Source of the DNA: an uncultured Gammaproteobacteria bacterium
Lineage (GTDB): Bacteria > Pseudomonadota > Gammaproteobacteria > PS1 > Pseudothioglobaceae
Direction of reading: 5' to 3'
Length of the DNA: 64,000 bases
NCBI GenBank assembly: GCA_902556205.1
Contig: CACDVH010000001.1
Span: forward strand, 124,001 to 188,000
Both the position numbers and the translations under genes were made by a program. The notes below the pieces were generated by a model. It made no database searches. It saw only the letters and a list, made by a program, of their open reading frames with translations, and was not told the DNA's origin. Positions within the stretch are counted from its first letter, which is position 1. Each line of letters starts with the position of its first letter. This document shows positions 52,579 through 62,330 of the stretch, piece by piece.

Positions 52579-53658
52579 ATGAGCATAATCCCAAAAACAA
52601 TGAGCGCAGTTTTGACAACTGGCCATGGTGGTTATGAGGTACTTGAGTACCGAAGTGATATTGAAGTCCCTACTCCTAATTTAGATCAAGTTCTGATTAA
52701 GGTTTTAGGGGCGGGCATCAACAATACTGATATTAACACCCGAACTGCTTGGTATTCTAAGTCAGTCAAAGGCGAAACCAATGCTAGTAATTCTCATGGA
52801 GATGGTGATGATGGAAGCTGGTCTGGTGAGCCCCTAGAATTTCCAATCATTCAGGGTGCAGACTGCTATGGAGAAATCGTTGCTGTTGGAGATGAGGTCG
52901 ATGCTGGTCGAATTGGTGAGCGAGTATTGGTTAGAACAATGCAACAGTATGCTGTCGATTACAGGCCTTATGAATGCTGGACAATGGGCTCTGAGTGTGA
53001 CGGTGCTTTTGCAGAATACATGCTCGCTTTTAGTGATGAAAGTTTCAAGATTGAAAGTAATTGGTCGAACGCAGAACTTGCATCCATTCCCTGTGCATAC
53101 TCGACAGCAGAAAACCTACTGGAGCGTTCAGGTGTTAAAGAGGGTGAAGTTGTTCTTATAACTGGAGCTTCTGGAGGTGTTGGATCAGCTGCTATTCAGC
53201 TGGCTAACAGACGTGGTGCTAGTGTTATTGCGGTTTCAAGTAAATCAAAGTCAGATTTAGTAAAAGAGATTGGTGCAAATACTGTCGTTAATAGAGAGGA
53301 TAAATTAACAGACTCTATAGAAAATGAGAGTATTGATGTGGTTATTGATCTGGTTGCAGGGAAGCGCTGGGGAGACTTGCTAGATGTGTTAAAAAAAGGC
53401 GGGAGGTATGCAGTAGCTGGAGCTATCGCAGGACCAATTGTTGAACTTGATGTTAGAACACTTTACTTAAAAGACTTGGTTTTAATAGGATGTACTTTTC
53501 AAGATCGAAAAGTTTTTGAAAATTTAATTGGATACATCGAAAGAAACGAAATTAAGCCACTGGTCTCCAAGACTTATCCTTTAAAAAATATTGTTAAAGC
53601 TCAAAAAGACTTTGTTTCAAAAAAGTACGGAGGTAAGCTGGTTCTTTTGCCCAAATAA
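52579..53658 (+). CDS. Zinc-type/quinone-oxidoreductase-like alcohol dehydrogenase (MDR)
   Basis: GADCYGEIVAVGDEVDAGRIGERVLV, LITGASGGVGSAAIQLANRRGASVIAV. Confidence 0.85.
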   Translation: MSIIPKTMSAVLTTGHGGYEVLEYRSDIEVPTPNLDQVLIKVLGAGINNTDINTRTAWYSKSVKGETNASNSHGDGDDGSWSGEPLEFPIIQGADCYGEIVAVGDEVDAGRIGERVLVRTMQQYAVDYRPYECWTMGSECDGAFAEYMLAFSDESFKIESNWSNAELASIPCAYSTAENLLERSGVKEGEVVLITGASGGVGSAAIQLANRRGASVIAVSSKSKSDLVKEIGANTVVNREDKLTDSIENESIDVVIDLVAGKRWGDLLDVLKKGGRYAVAGAIAGPIVELDVRTLYLKDLVLIGCTFQDRKVFENLIGYIERNEIKPLVSKTYPLKNIVKAQKDFVSKKYGGKLVLLPK

Positions 53659-53697
53659 AGTTTAATCAAATTTATTATTTTCTAATTCCTTGAACAG

Positions 53698-55566
53698 TTA
53701 GGAATTCTTAGTATGCAGATATATTGTATTTCTTGACAGGCCAAGCTGACGAGCCGTTAAAGCAACATTGTAATTACAGTTTTGAAAGGTTGTTCTAATT
53801 TCAAGACAGAGACTCTCCTTTATTGGGTGACCAGCACATTGTTGGCAAAATTGCGTGCCTGTTTTCTTCGGACCCAACACTCTAAAGATTTGATCTTCAT
53901 TGATGATACCCTCAGGCGTATGAACTGCTAAAAGGCGCAACTGTTGATCAAAACTATGAAAGTTATTTTCCCAGCTCATGGCTTGAAGTGAATCTATTGC
54001 ACTTTTATTAAGAACATGCTGTGGTGATATTTTTTTCATAAGACTTACAGCAAGTTTATGAAAGTCTGTTCGCTTGTTAAGCTCAGGAAGTACAAGTTCA
54101 AATCCAAATAGTCTTTCAGATAGACATCTAAGGGATTCATTCTCTGATAACGCGCTAATAGGTAAGCTTGAACTTGAGATTATGACCCATTTATTATTTG
54201 ATTCTTGATCTCTATTTTGAAGTAGATTATCAATCAGTGTATTGAGGCTTGAAGTAATCTCAGCAGAAGCACAATCTAGTTTGTCTAAAAACAATGTTCC
54301 TCCGCACTCTAATTTATAGGATGTACTTGAGGTCTCAATTATATTGCTTGGCGAAGACTGAATATTTGCTATGAAGTGGGCATTAATGGAATCTAACGAA
54401 ACAGTTTCACAGTCAATTGTAATAAAAGCTTTTTGACGATGAGTTCGCTTATGAAGATCTTGGGCAACAATTTTTTTACCGGTACCATATTCACCTTGAA
54501 TTATGACTGTAGAGCCTACCTGAATTGATTTAGTGGCTAGCTTCATATTATATTGAAGCGCCTCATCGTCAAAAATAAAGCCTGTATCATCAATTAAACT
54601 TGCAGCATGATTTTGAGAGACTGGTTCTATTGGCAGAAGAACCTGATCACTTTTAAGCATACTAGCATTAGAATGATTTGGTATTAGACGAGCAAAATAA
54701 ACAGATTGGAGCCAATCTGTGATTTTTGTTTCGCCATTTTTTACAAGCCTATCTAAAATCAAAGAGTAATTCTCATGGAAAAGATCAGAAAAGTTAGACC
54801 CAATATTTGCATTCATGCCAGCAAGAATCTCAATCGCCCTTCGATTAATTCCTAAGACTTTACCATCATGATTAAGTGCAATCATTCCAGCACTTTGCGT
54901 TGCAAGATACTCATGGCGTGGATGCAGAAGAATGATAAAACTATCATTATTTTCTTCAATAAATAATCTATTTTCAATATTTGAAGCAGCTAAGTTTACA
55001 AGCACATTGGTATGATTTTGTCTTGCTGAAATTTCTGATGAAGCATCCAAAAGTCCGACTAATTCCTGATGGCTATTATAAATTGGGGCGGCGACGCATG
55101 AAACTTTAGCTTGCGCCGAAAAATAATGCTCAAGTCCTGTTACCTTTGATGCCTCACCAGTGTGTATTGAAAGTCCAAGTGCATTTGTTCCTCGCGCACT
55201 CTCAGACCAAACTGAGCCAGGTATTATCGATTTACCACAAATAGAATTTTTGAACTCAGTATCCATTATTTGATCGAGCACAACCCCTTCATTGTCAGCA
55301 AATGCTATCAGATAATTTGAACCTGCTATTTGTGAGCTTAGTAATTCAAGCTCAGGTCTTGCAAGCATATGGACTCTCTCCAGTTTTTCTCTGCGAAGAT
55401 TAAGTTCCCTATTTGATAGAACATTTTCATCTGGATTTGAGTTAGGATTCAGCCCCAGATTGATACACCTCTCCCAGCTATCAGCAATAGGCTTGGCTAC
55501 TGCATCATGTGAGAAATGTCCAGTAAGTTCTAAATTTGACCGAGCTTGACTAAAGGAAGAATCCAT
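53698..55566 (-). CDS. AcoR-like GAF/AAA+/Fis-type HTH regulator with degenerate AAA+ motifs
   Basis: GEYGTGKKIVAQDLH, CGGTLFLDKLD, C-terminal NYNVALTARQLGLSRNTIYLH; no GAFTGA. Confidence 0.82.
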   Translation of the reverse strand: MDSSFSQARSNLELTGHFSHDAVAKPIADSWERCINLGLNPNSNPDENVLSNRELNLRREKLERVHMLARPELELLSSQIAGSNYLIAFADNEGVVLDQIMDTEFKNSICGKSIIPGSVWSESARGTNALGLSIHTGEASKVTGLEHYFSAQAKVSCVAAPIYNSHQELVGLLDASSEISARQNHTNVLVNLAASNIENRLFIEENNDSFIILLHPRHEYLATQSAGMIALNHDGKVLGINRRAIEILAGMNANIGSNFSDLFHENYSLILDRLVKNGETKITDWLQSVYFARLIPNHSNASMLKSDQVLLPIEPVSQNHAASLIDDTGFIFDDEALQYNMKLATKSIQVGSTVIIQGEYGTGKKIVAQDLHKRTHRQKAFITIDCETVSLDSINAHFIANIQSSPSNIIETSSTSYKLECGGTLFLDKLDCASAEITSSLNTLIDNLLQNRDQESNNKWVIISSSSLPISALSENESLRCLSERLFGFELVLPELNKRTDFHKLAVSLMKKISPQHVLNKSAIDSLQAMSWENNFHSFDQQLRLLAVHTPEGIINEDQIFRVLGPKKTGTQFCQQCAGHPIKESLCLEIRTTFQNCNYNVALTARQLGLSRNTIYLHTKNS

Positions 55567-55646
55567 ATTAAAAATAATTTTAAAGGTCTATATCAATAGA
55601 TATATTACACTATAACGCTAAAAAGTTCACTTATTGAGCAACCAAA

Positions 55647-55661
55647 GTTCAAAATTTGAAC
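55647..55661. promoter_or_regulatory. Perfect palindrome in divergent intergenic region
   Basis: GTTCAAA-A-TTTGAAC between the AcoR-like gene and the alcohol dehydrogenase gene. Confidence 0.5.
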
Positions 55662-55737
55662 ACCTATAATTTAGTAATAATGGTTTTCATTGTGTAAAAA
55701 GCTCTTTAGATTTTAAATTTTTTTTGGAGAATGCGCA

Positions 55738-56790
55738 TTGAAAGCACAAGTATTACATAAATATGATGATGATTTAGTGGCCCCATCTTGGGTAGATTAC
55801 GAAGATGTTCCAGACCCCATAATAGAAAAAAGTTCTGATGTGATTGTTCGTATTGGAGGAGCTGGTGTTTGCAGGACAGATCTGCATATTATTGAAGGTG
55901 TTTGGCGTGATTCTCAAGATGGTGATGGAAAATTATTACCATTAATCATGGGACATGAAAATGCAGGCTGGGTTGAAGATGTTGGTTCTGAGGTGCAGGG
56001 ACTAAAAAAAGGTGATCCAGTTATAGTTCATCCAAAGATTACTGGTGGTACATGTATAGCCTGTCGTCGTGGCCATGATATGCATGGTGAAGATGGGGCT
56101 TTTCCAGGAGTTAGTTGTGACGGTGGTTATGCTGAAGCACTTAAAACGTCTGTTCGTAATATTGTTAAGCTCCCGCAAACACTTATTCCAAAGGAAGTTG
56201 CTGCTTATGCTGATGCAGGCTTAACGGCTTATCGTGCAGCTAAAAAAGCTTCACGCCATTTGTTGCCTGGACAGAAATGTGTTGTCATAGGTTCAGGCGG
56301 TTTAGGACATATTGGCATTCAGGTATTAAGGTCTATGTGTGCGGCAGATATTATCGTTGTAGATCCATCCGATTTATCACTATCATTAGCCGAATCATGT
56401 GGAGCAGATGCCTTGGTTAAGGCAGATGGTAATGAAGTTCAAAAAGTACTCGAGCTTACTAATGGTCGAGGTGCTGAAGCCGTTTTAGACTTTGTTGCAG
56501 AGCGTGGAACAACTGCTAAAGGCTTGGCGATGACACGTGATATGGGTAGTTATTATGTTATTGGTTATGGTGAAGACATTAATGTTAGTGCCTTTGAGAT
56601 GATTACGACTGAAAAAAATATTATTGGAAATTTAGTTGGAACTTGGGCTGAATTGACAGAACTAATGGAGCTAGCGAATAGAGGGCATGTTCATCTAGCG
56701 ACACAAGAATTTTCATTAGAGAACGCTAATGAAGCTTTACAAGCGTTAAATGGTGGAAAGGTTAAAGGACGTGCAGTCCTTGTACCGTAA
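55738..56790 (+). CDS. Zn-dependent alcohol dehydrogenase
   Basis: GAGVCRTDLHIIEG, IMGHENAGWVEDVGSEVQGLKKGDPVIVHP, VIGSGGLGHIGIQVLR. Start codon TTG. Confidence 0.9.
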   Translation: MKAQVLHKYDDDLVAPSWVDYEDVPDPIIEKSSDVIVRIGGAGVCRTDLHIIEGVWRDSQDGDGKLLPLIMGHENAGWVEDVGSEVQGLKKGDPVIVHPKITGGTCIACRRGHDMHGEDGAFPGVSCDGGYAEALKTSVRNIVKLPQTLIPKEVAAYADAGLTAYRAAKKASRHLLPGQKCVVIGSGGLGHIGIQVLRSMCAADIIVVDPSDLSLSLAESCGADALVKADGNEVQKVLELTNGRGAEAVLDFVAERGTTAKGLAMTRDMGSYYVIGYGEDINVSAFEMITTEKNIIGNLVGTWAELTELMELANRGHVHLATQEFSLENANEALQALNGGKVKGRAVLVP

Positions 56791-56843
56791 ATAGAGAGAA
56801 AAAGATAAGTGTGACTTTCACACAAATAAACTAGGAGATAGTA

Positions 56844-58385
56844 ATGAAATTTAAAACATACAAGAGCGGACTACTCGCTGCGATATGTACTTTTACATTT
56901 TCGCAGGGAGTCAGCGCTGATACGTGGAGTGATCAATTTCCACATATCAAAGGAACTGGAGATATTGCAGGTGAATGTTCGTACGAAGCAATGTCTAAGA
57001 AAGACTATAGTGGAGAAAAGCTACGAATTCTTACTCATGCTGTTCCAGTAATGGGTGAGCCTACTGCATTGCATGCTGATGCTTTTCAAAAACTAACTGG
57101 AGCAGAGGTCAATGTTGTTCATGTTCCAGCTGGTGATCTATATTCAAAATCAATGATTCCATTTCAGACTGGACAAGCGCCATATGATGTCGTGTTCGGT
57201 TTCTCAAACTGGATCAATGACTGGAAGCCATACTTAGAGCCTGTTCCACAAAAGTATTTAGATATGGCACAAATGCAAGACGTTACTGCGAGTCACAAGG
57301 CTATCAACACATGGGAAGGTGATATGTTTCAATTTCCTATTGATGGAGATCGCCATTACCTTAAGTACCGCACCGACGTAATTGAGAATCCTGAATATCA
57401 GGCAAAATATAAAGCTGATACTGGTAGAACTCTTAAAGTGCCAACAACTTGGAAAGAGTATGCAGAGATTGCCACATACTTTAATGGCTGGGATTGGGAT
57501 AATGATGGTGAGCTAGAATATGGCTCAGCTGAAGTGATGAAGAAGGACGACCTAATGTTTGCCGCTTTCTTCTCTAGATCAGTTGGTTATTCTAAAAATC
57601 CAAGAACTCCTGGTGGTTTCTATTTTGATTTAGAAACTATGGAGCCGCTTATTAATAATCCAGGTTTTGTTGAGGCACTGACGGACTGGGTTGAAGCTAC
57701 TAACTATATTCCACCAGGTGGAACTAACTTTGGTCTAGGTGATGAAATTAATTCATTCGGTGGCGGGCAGACATTATTCAGTTTCTCATGGGATGATGCT
57801 TTTGTAGCTGCAATGGAACCAGATAGTGCGATTAGAAACATGGTGAAAGCCGCTCCACTTCCAGGTGCTGAAAAGGTTTGGAATAGAATGGATGGTTCAT
57901 GGGATATGGGTCATAACCATGCTCCATACATCGTTTGGGGCTGGACAGCTGCTGTTCCTAAGAAAGCTAAGAATCAAGAAGTTGCATTTGACTATTTATG
58001 CTTCTTTGCTAATGATGCAAACCACGTTGCTGACTTAGGTGTTGGAAGATTTGGTGTTAATCCATATAAGAAGTCTGACTTTGATGCCGAGATTTATATG
58101 GCTAATGGATGGGATCCATTAGTTGCTTTAAGCTACGCATCAACTCTTATGGAAATGGAAGAATACAGTACAAATCGTGTATTCCCTCTTAAAGTGCCAG
58201 GCACAAATCAGTTTGTATCTGCTGTAGCAACAGGAACTGCAAAAGCTTTAGCTGGTCAACTTAGTCCTCAAGAAGCAATGGACGAAGTCGCTGCAGAGTG
58301 GAAGAAAATCGTCGAAAGAGTAGGCGCTGATAACATCAGAGATGCTTATGCTGTTGGCGTTGCGCTTGAAGATAATATTAATTAA
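56844..58385 (+). CDS. ABC transporter substrate-binding protein (large, GlpV-like)
   Basis: Signal peptide, LRILTHAVPVMGEPTALHADAFQKLTGAEVNVVHVP; followed by two permeases and two ATPases. Confidence 0.85.
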   Translation: MKFKTYKSGLLAAICTFTFSQGVSADTWSDQFPHIKGTGDIAGECSYEAMSKKDYSGEKLRILTHAVPVMGEPTALHADAFQKLTGAEVNVVHVPAGDLYSKSMIPFQTGQAPYDVVFGFSNWINDWKPYLEPVPQKYLDMAQMQDVTASHKAINTWEGDMFQFPIDGDRHYLKYRTDVIENPEYQAKYKADTGRTLKVPTTWKEYAEIATYFNGWDWDNDGELEYGSAEVMKKDDLMFAAFFSRSVGYSKNPRTPGGFYFDLETMEPLINNPGFVEALTDWVEATNYIPPGGTNFGLGDEINSFGGGQTLFSFSWDDAFVAAMEPDSAIRNMVKAAPLPGAEKVWNRMDGSWDMGHNHAPYIVWGWTAAVPKKAKNQEVAFDYLCFFANDANHVADLGVGRFGVNPYKKSDFDAEIYMANGWDPLVALSYASTLMEMEEYSTNRVFPLKVPGTNQFVSAVATGTAKALAGQLSPQEAMDEVAAEWKKIVERVGADNIRDAYAVGVALEDNIN

Positions 58386-58406
58386 TTTATATTAATCTTC
58401 TCCTTG

Positions 58407-58436
58407 TATAACCGCCTTCATTCGAAGGCGGTTATA
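58407..58436 (+). terminator. 13-bp perfect-stem hairpin between binding protein and permease genes
   Basis: TATAACCGCCTTC-ATTC-GAAGGCGGTTATA. Confidence 0.8.
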
Positions 58437-58458
58437 TTTCTTGTTATAATTTTTTGTT

Positions 58459-59331
58459 ATGAATTTTAAACATAAATTTGTTTTTCTTATGCCAGGCCTT
58501 TTAGTTCTGCTTGGTATTTTAATTTTCCCAATTATATTTACCGTTAGGCTGAGTTTTTCAGGATGGGACAGCTTTAATCCTGGTCTAGATTTCATTGGAA
58601 TAGAGAACTATATAAGACTTTTTACAGATGATAAAAGGTTTTGGGAGTCCTTTCTTAGGCTTGGTTTTCTATCAATCACAACGGTTTTTTTACAATATAT
58701 TATTGGCTTTGGTTTAGCATTACTAGTCTGGAAGGAAATTAAATTTAAAAGATTTTTTCGAGTTCTATTTTTAATACCAATGATGACAACACCAGTCATC
58801 ATGACGGTTATTTGGAGAACTTTTTTTCATGAGTCACTAGGGCCTGTTAATGACTTTTTTAGTTTGTTTGGAATGGCCCCACCTTGGTTATCTCATGAAG
58901 TTTTAGCGCTTGTAACAGTTATGATTGTCGAAGTGTGGCAGTGGACTCCTTTTATGTTTTTGCTAATGCTGGCGGGCCTTCTCTCATTACCAAAAGAACC
59001 ATTTTTAGCTGCTGCAATTGATGGTGCAAGCTCAATTAGAAAGTTTATCTACGTCACTTTTCCGTTAATGGCGCCGATTTCCATTGGCGCAATAATTATT
59101 CGATTGATTGAGGCATCCAAGATTATGGATACAATATTTGTTCTCACATCAGGAGGGCCTGGAACCTCTACGGAGACATCAAGCTTTTATATATTTATTA
59201 AAGGCTTAAGAGAGTTTCAGATTGGCTATTCAGCCACGTTATCCTTCACATACTTAATCATTATGATTATTTCTTTAACATTTATAGCTAAATTTCTTAC
59301 TAAAATATTTATGAAAGGAGATGCTGAATGA
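58459..59331 (+). CDS. ABC transporter permease 1
   Basis: Multi-TM; FLAAAIDGASSIRKFIYVTFPLMAPISIG EAA-loop. Confidence 0.9.
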   Translation: MNFKHKFVFLMPGLLVLLGILIFPIIFTVRLSFSGWDSFNPGLDFIGIENYIRLFTDDKRFWESFLRLGFLSITTVFLQYIIGFGLALLVWKEIKFKRFFRVLFLIPMMTTPVIMTVIWRTFFHESLGPVNDFFSLFGMAPPWLSHEVLALVTVMIVEVWQWTPFMFLLMLAGLLSLPKEPFLAAAIDGASSIRKFIYVTFPLMAPISIGAIIIRLIEASKIMDTIFVLTSGGPGTSTETSSFYIFIKGLREFQIGYSATLSFTYLIIMIISLTFIAKFLTKIFMKGDAE

Positions 59332-60176
59332 AAACTCTCTACACCACTTTAAAGTATTCAGCTGTCACTTTATGGTCAATGTTTGTTATTGCTCCTTTTC
59401 TATGGGCTATTTCCACATCTTTTAAGGATTTTAATTCTGTTACATCTGGCGTATCTTATATACCATGGCTTCAATTTGAACCCTCATTTGAAGGTTGGAA
59501 AGTTTTAACAAAACCAGCTTCTGAAGGTGGTATCAATATAGTAGAGCCATACTTTAATAGTATTTTTGTGACGCTTATCTCGAGTTTAATCAGTATTATT
59601 CTCGGAACACTTGCTGCTTATGCTCTTTCAAGGTTTACCTTTAAAGCGGGTTTTGTAAAAAATAGTGACATCACATTTTTCTTTATTTCTCAAAGAATTA
59701 TGCCGCCTATCGTTTTGTCAATACCATTTTTTCTAATGCTTGGTTATCTCAGTTTGTTGGATACTTTGATGGGTCTTGTTATGGTTTACATAGTCCTCTT
59801 AATGCCAATTGCTGTTTGGATCATGGTTGACTTTTTTAATAAAGTTCCTCGAGAGATAGATGAAACGGCCCTTATAGATGGGTGTAACCCTTATCAGGCT
59901 TTTTATAAGGTTGTCCTACCAAACTCTATACCGGGTTTAATTGTTGCAGGTATGTTTTGCATTATCTTCGGATGGATTGATTTCTTTTTTGCCTTTATAT
60001 TAACGTTTACAGAGGTTCAATTGCTTCCTGTAGCTATCGTTGCACTTAACTCTTCAATTACACCATGGTGGAGTTTGTCTGCAGCTGCTTTAGTTTCAGT
60101 AGCTCCATTAATTGTTGTTGCATTCATAGTCGAGCGATATCTATCAAAAGGAAATCTTTCAGGAGCAATTAAGTAA
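59328..60176 (+). CDS. ABC transporter permease 2
   Basis: Multi-TM; IDETALIDGCNPYQAFYKVVLPNSIPGLIVAG EAA-loop. Confidence 0.9.
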   Translation: MKTLYTTLKYSAVTLWSMFVIAPFLWAISTSFKDFNSVTSGVSYIPWLQFEPSFEGWKVLTKPASEGGINIVEPYFNSIFVTLISSLISIILGTLAAYALSRFTFKAGFVKNSDITFFFISQRIMPPIVLSIPFFLMLGYLSLLDTLMGLVMVYIVLLMPIAVWIMVDFFNKVPREIDETALIDGCNPYQAFYKVVLPNSIPGLIVAGMFCIIFGWIDFFFAFILTFTEVQLLPVAIVALNSSITPWWSLSAAALVSVAPLIVVAFIVERYLSKGNLSGAIK

Positions 60177-61253
60177 ATGAAATTAGTTACAAAAAATTTA
60201 ACATTTAAGCCTGAAGATGAATACTATCTTAATGATGTGTCTCTTGAATTTGAAGCTGGAAGGCTCTATACAATTCTTGGAAGAACACTTTCAGGCAAGA
60301 CCTCCTTTTTAAAAACAATAGCCGGCCTTCAGCCAGTTGATGAGGGTGAAATTACTCTTGGTGAAAAAGACTTCAGATCTATTCCTGTGTGGGAGAGAAA
60401 TGTAGCAATGGTCTATCAGCAATTTATCAATTATCCTCATTTAAATGTTTATGAAAATATTGCTTTTCCTTTAAAGCAAAGAAAAATGAGTGCTGCTGAT
60501 ATCAAACAAGAGGTTGCAGTCGCCATCAGTCAGGTAGGGCTTGAAGGCTTTGAAGCTAGAAAAATACAGGAGCTCTCCGGTGGGCAGCAACAAAGAGTTG
60601 CACTTGCAAGGTCTCTTGCAAAGAAAGCTAAAATTTTGCTCCTTGATGAGCCTTTAGTGAATCTAGACTATAAATTAAGGGAAGACTTAAGGGACGTGTT
60701 CAAGAATCTTTTTGATAGCGACCTCTCAACTGAATCTATTCTAATATATGCCAGTACTGATCCTCAAGAGGCAATGCAGTTAAATGGGGATATTGTTGTG
60801 ATTGATGAAGGGAGAGTTTTGCAAACAGGCCCTGCAAAAGAAGTCTTTGAAAACCCTGCAAATATTAAAGTCGCAGAGATTACTAATGATCCAGCTATGA
60901 ACATCCTTCCTGGCATCATTGATGATAAAGAAATTATCTTTAATGAAGATTTTAAGCTTAATCTTCCGTCCCACTTGAGCCATTTAGACTCTGGTAAATA
61001 TTTTTTTGGAGTTAGAGCAACCGATTTGAAATTAGATAATTCTGGTTTTAATTTCACTGTCGACATTTCTGAAATTTCTGGTTCTGAAACTTTCCTTCAC
61101 ATGCATCAGGATGAATTAAAAGTTGTTTTGATGATTGAAGAAGTTCGCAATTTTAATCTTGATGATCAAGTCAAAATAAGTATGGATATGAACAGATTGT
61201 ACGTTTTTGATGCAAATGGTGATTTAATTTTTTCACCATATAGGGGTAACTAA
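60177..61253 (+). CDS. ABC transporter ATPase 1 (LSGGQ intact, H-loop altered)
   Basis: LGRTLSGKTSFLK, LSGGQQQRVALARSLAK, LLLDEPLVNLD, LIYASTDPQEAM. Confidence 0.92.
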   Translation: MKLVTKNLTFKPEDEYYLNDVSLEFEAGRLYTILGRTLSGKTSFLKTIAGLQPVDEGEITLGEKDFRSIPVWERNVAMVYQQFINYPHLNVYENIAFPLKQRKMSAADIKQEVAVAISQVGLEGFEARKIQELSGGQQQRVALARSLAKKAKILLLDEPLVNLDYKLREDLRDVFKNLFDSDLSTESILIYASTDPQEAMQLNGDIVVIDEGRVLQTGPAKEVFENPANIKVAEITNDPAMNILPGIIDDKEIIFNEDFKLNLPSHLSHLDSGKYFFGVRATDLKLDNSGFNFTVDISEISGSETFLHMHQDELKVVLMIEEVRNFNLDDQVKISMDMNRLYVFDANGDLIFSPYRGN

Positions 61254-62329
61254 TGGCAAAAATTGAATTTAAAAATGTTGGCCATTGTTATGATGTGAGT
61301 GCTGAAAATAAAGTATATGCCCTAAACCCCTTCTCATTGACCTGGGAGGATGGAGGAAGGTACGCTTTATTAGGGCCATCAGGTTGTGGAAAGACAACGA
61401 TGCTTAACATTATGTCAGGCTTAATTACTCCATCTGATGGTAATGTCTATTTTGATGAAAATGATATTACAAATGTTATCACTGAGGAGCGAAACATAGC
61501 CCAAGTTTTCCAGTTTCCAGTTATTTATAACACCATGACAGTTTTTGATAATTTAGCATTCCCGCTCAGGTGTCGAAAATTTGATGAGGATAAAATCAAA
61601 ACTAAAGTTCATGAGGTTGCTGAGCTATTAAATTTAACTGAGTTTTTGAATAAGCTTACAAAAAAATTAACAGCTGATCAAAAACAACTTATTTCACTGG
61701 GTAGAGGTCTAGTTCGAGAAGATGTTGCAGCAGTGCTGATGGATGAGCCTCTTACAGTAATTGACCCTGACTTGAAATTCAAATTAAGAAGAAAGCTTAA
61801 GGAGATCAATGCTAAATATAAAACGACACTTATCTATGTGACACATGATCAGAATGAAGCAATGACCTTTGCTGATAATATTATTGTCATGAATGAGGGA
61901 AATGTTGTTCAGATAGGCACACCAAAAGAGCTCTTTGAGAAACCTAAAACAACTTTTGTGGGCTACTTTATTGGCTCTCCAGCAATGAACATTTATCCTT
62001 GCGATGCTGTTTCAGATGATGAGGTTTCTATTGGAGGTTTAAAGCTAAAAGTAAATACAAAGTTACCAGACTCTCAAAAAAGTAATTTAAAGCTTGGCAT
62101 ACGCTCTGAGTATATCAATGTAGTGAATAAGAAATCAGAAAATACAGTTGAAGCTAATATAAATTTAGTTGAAGATTTTGGTAACTATAAGCTCATTTCT
62201 GCAACTAATGATAATATTCAAATTAAAGTAAAAGTAAAGAGAGAAAGCGTCATTCCTGAAGATAAAATTTTGCTAGAAATTCCACCAGAGCACTGCTGTA
62301 TTTATAATAATGAAGAGCTAGTAGAATAA
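61253..62329 (+). CDS. ABC transporter ATPase 2 (signature altered, H-loop intact)
   Basis: [54 protein letters not shown]. Confidence 0.92.
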   Translation: MAKIEFKNVGHCYDVSAENKVYALNPFSLTWEDGGRYALLGPSGCGKTTMLNIMSGLITPSDGNVYFDENDITNVITEERNIAQVFQFPVIYNTMTVFDNLAFPLRCRKFDEDKIKTKVHEVAELLNLTEFLNKLTKKLTADQKQLISLGRGLVREDVAAVLMDEPLTVIDPDLKFKLRRKLKEINAKYKTTLIYVTHDQNEAMTFADNIIVMNEGNVVQIGTPKELFEKPKTTFVGYFIGSPAMNIYPCDAVSDDEVSIGGLKLKVNTKLPDSQKSNLKLGIRSEYINVVNKKSENTVEANINLVEDFGNYKLISATNDNIQIKVKVKRESVIPEDKILLEIPPEHCCIYNNEELVE

Positions 62330-62330
62330 G

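Noticed and set aside
60764-61066. Minus-strand 100-aa ORF
   Set aside because: Antisense to ABC ATPase 1; spurious.
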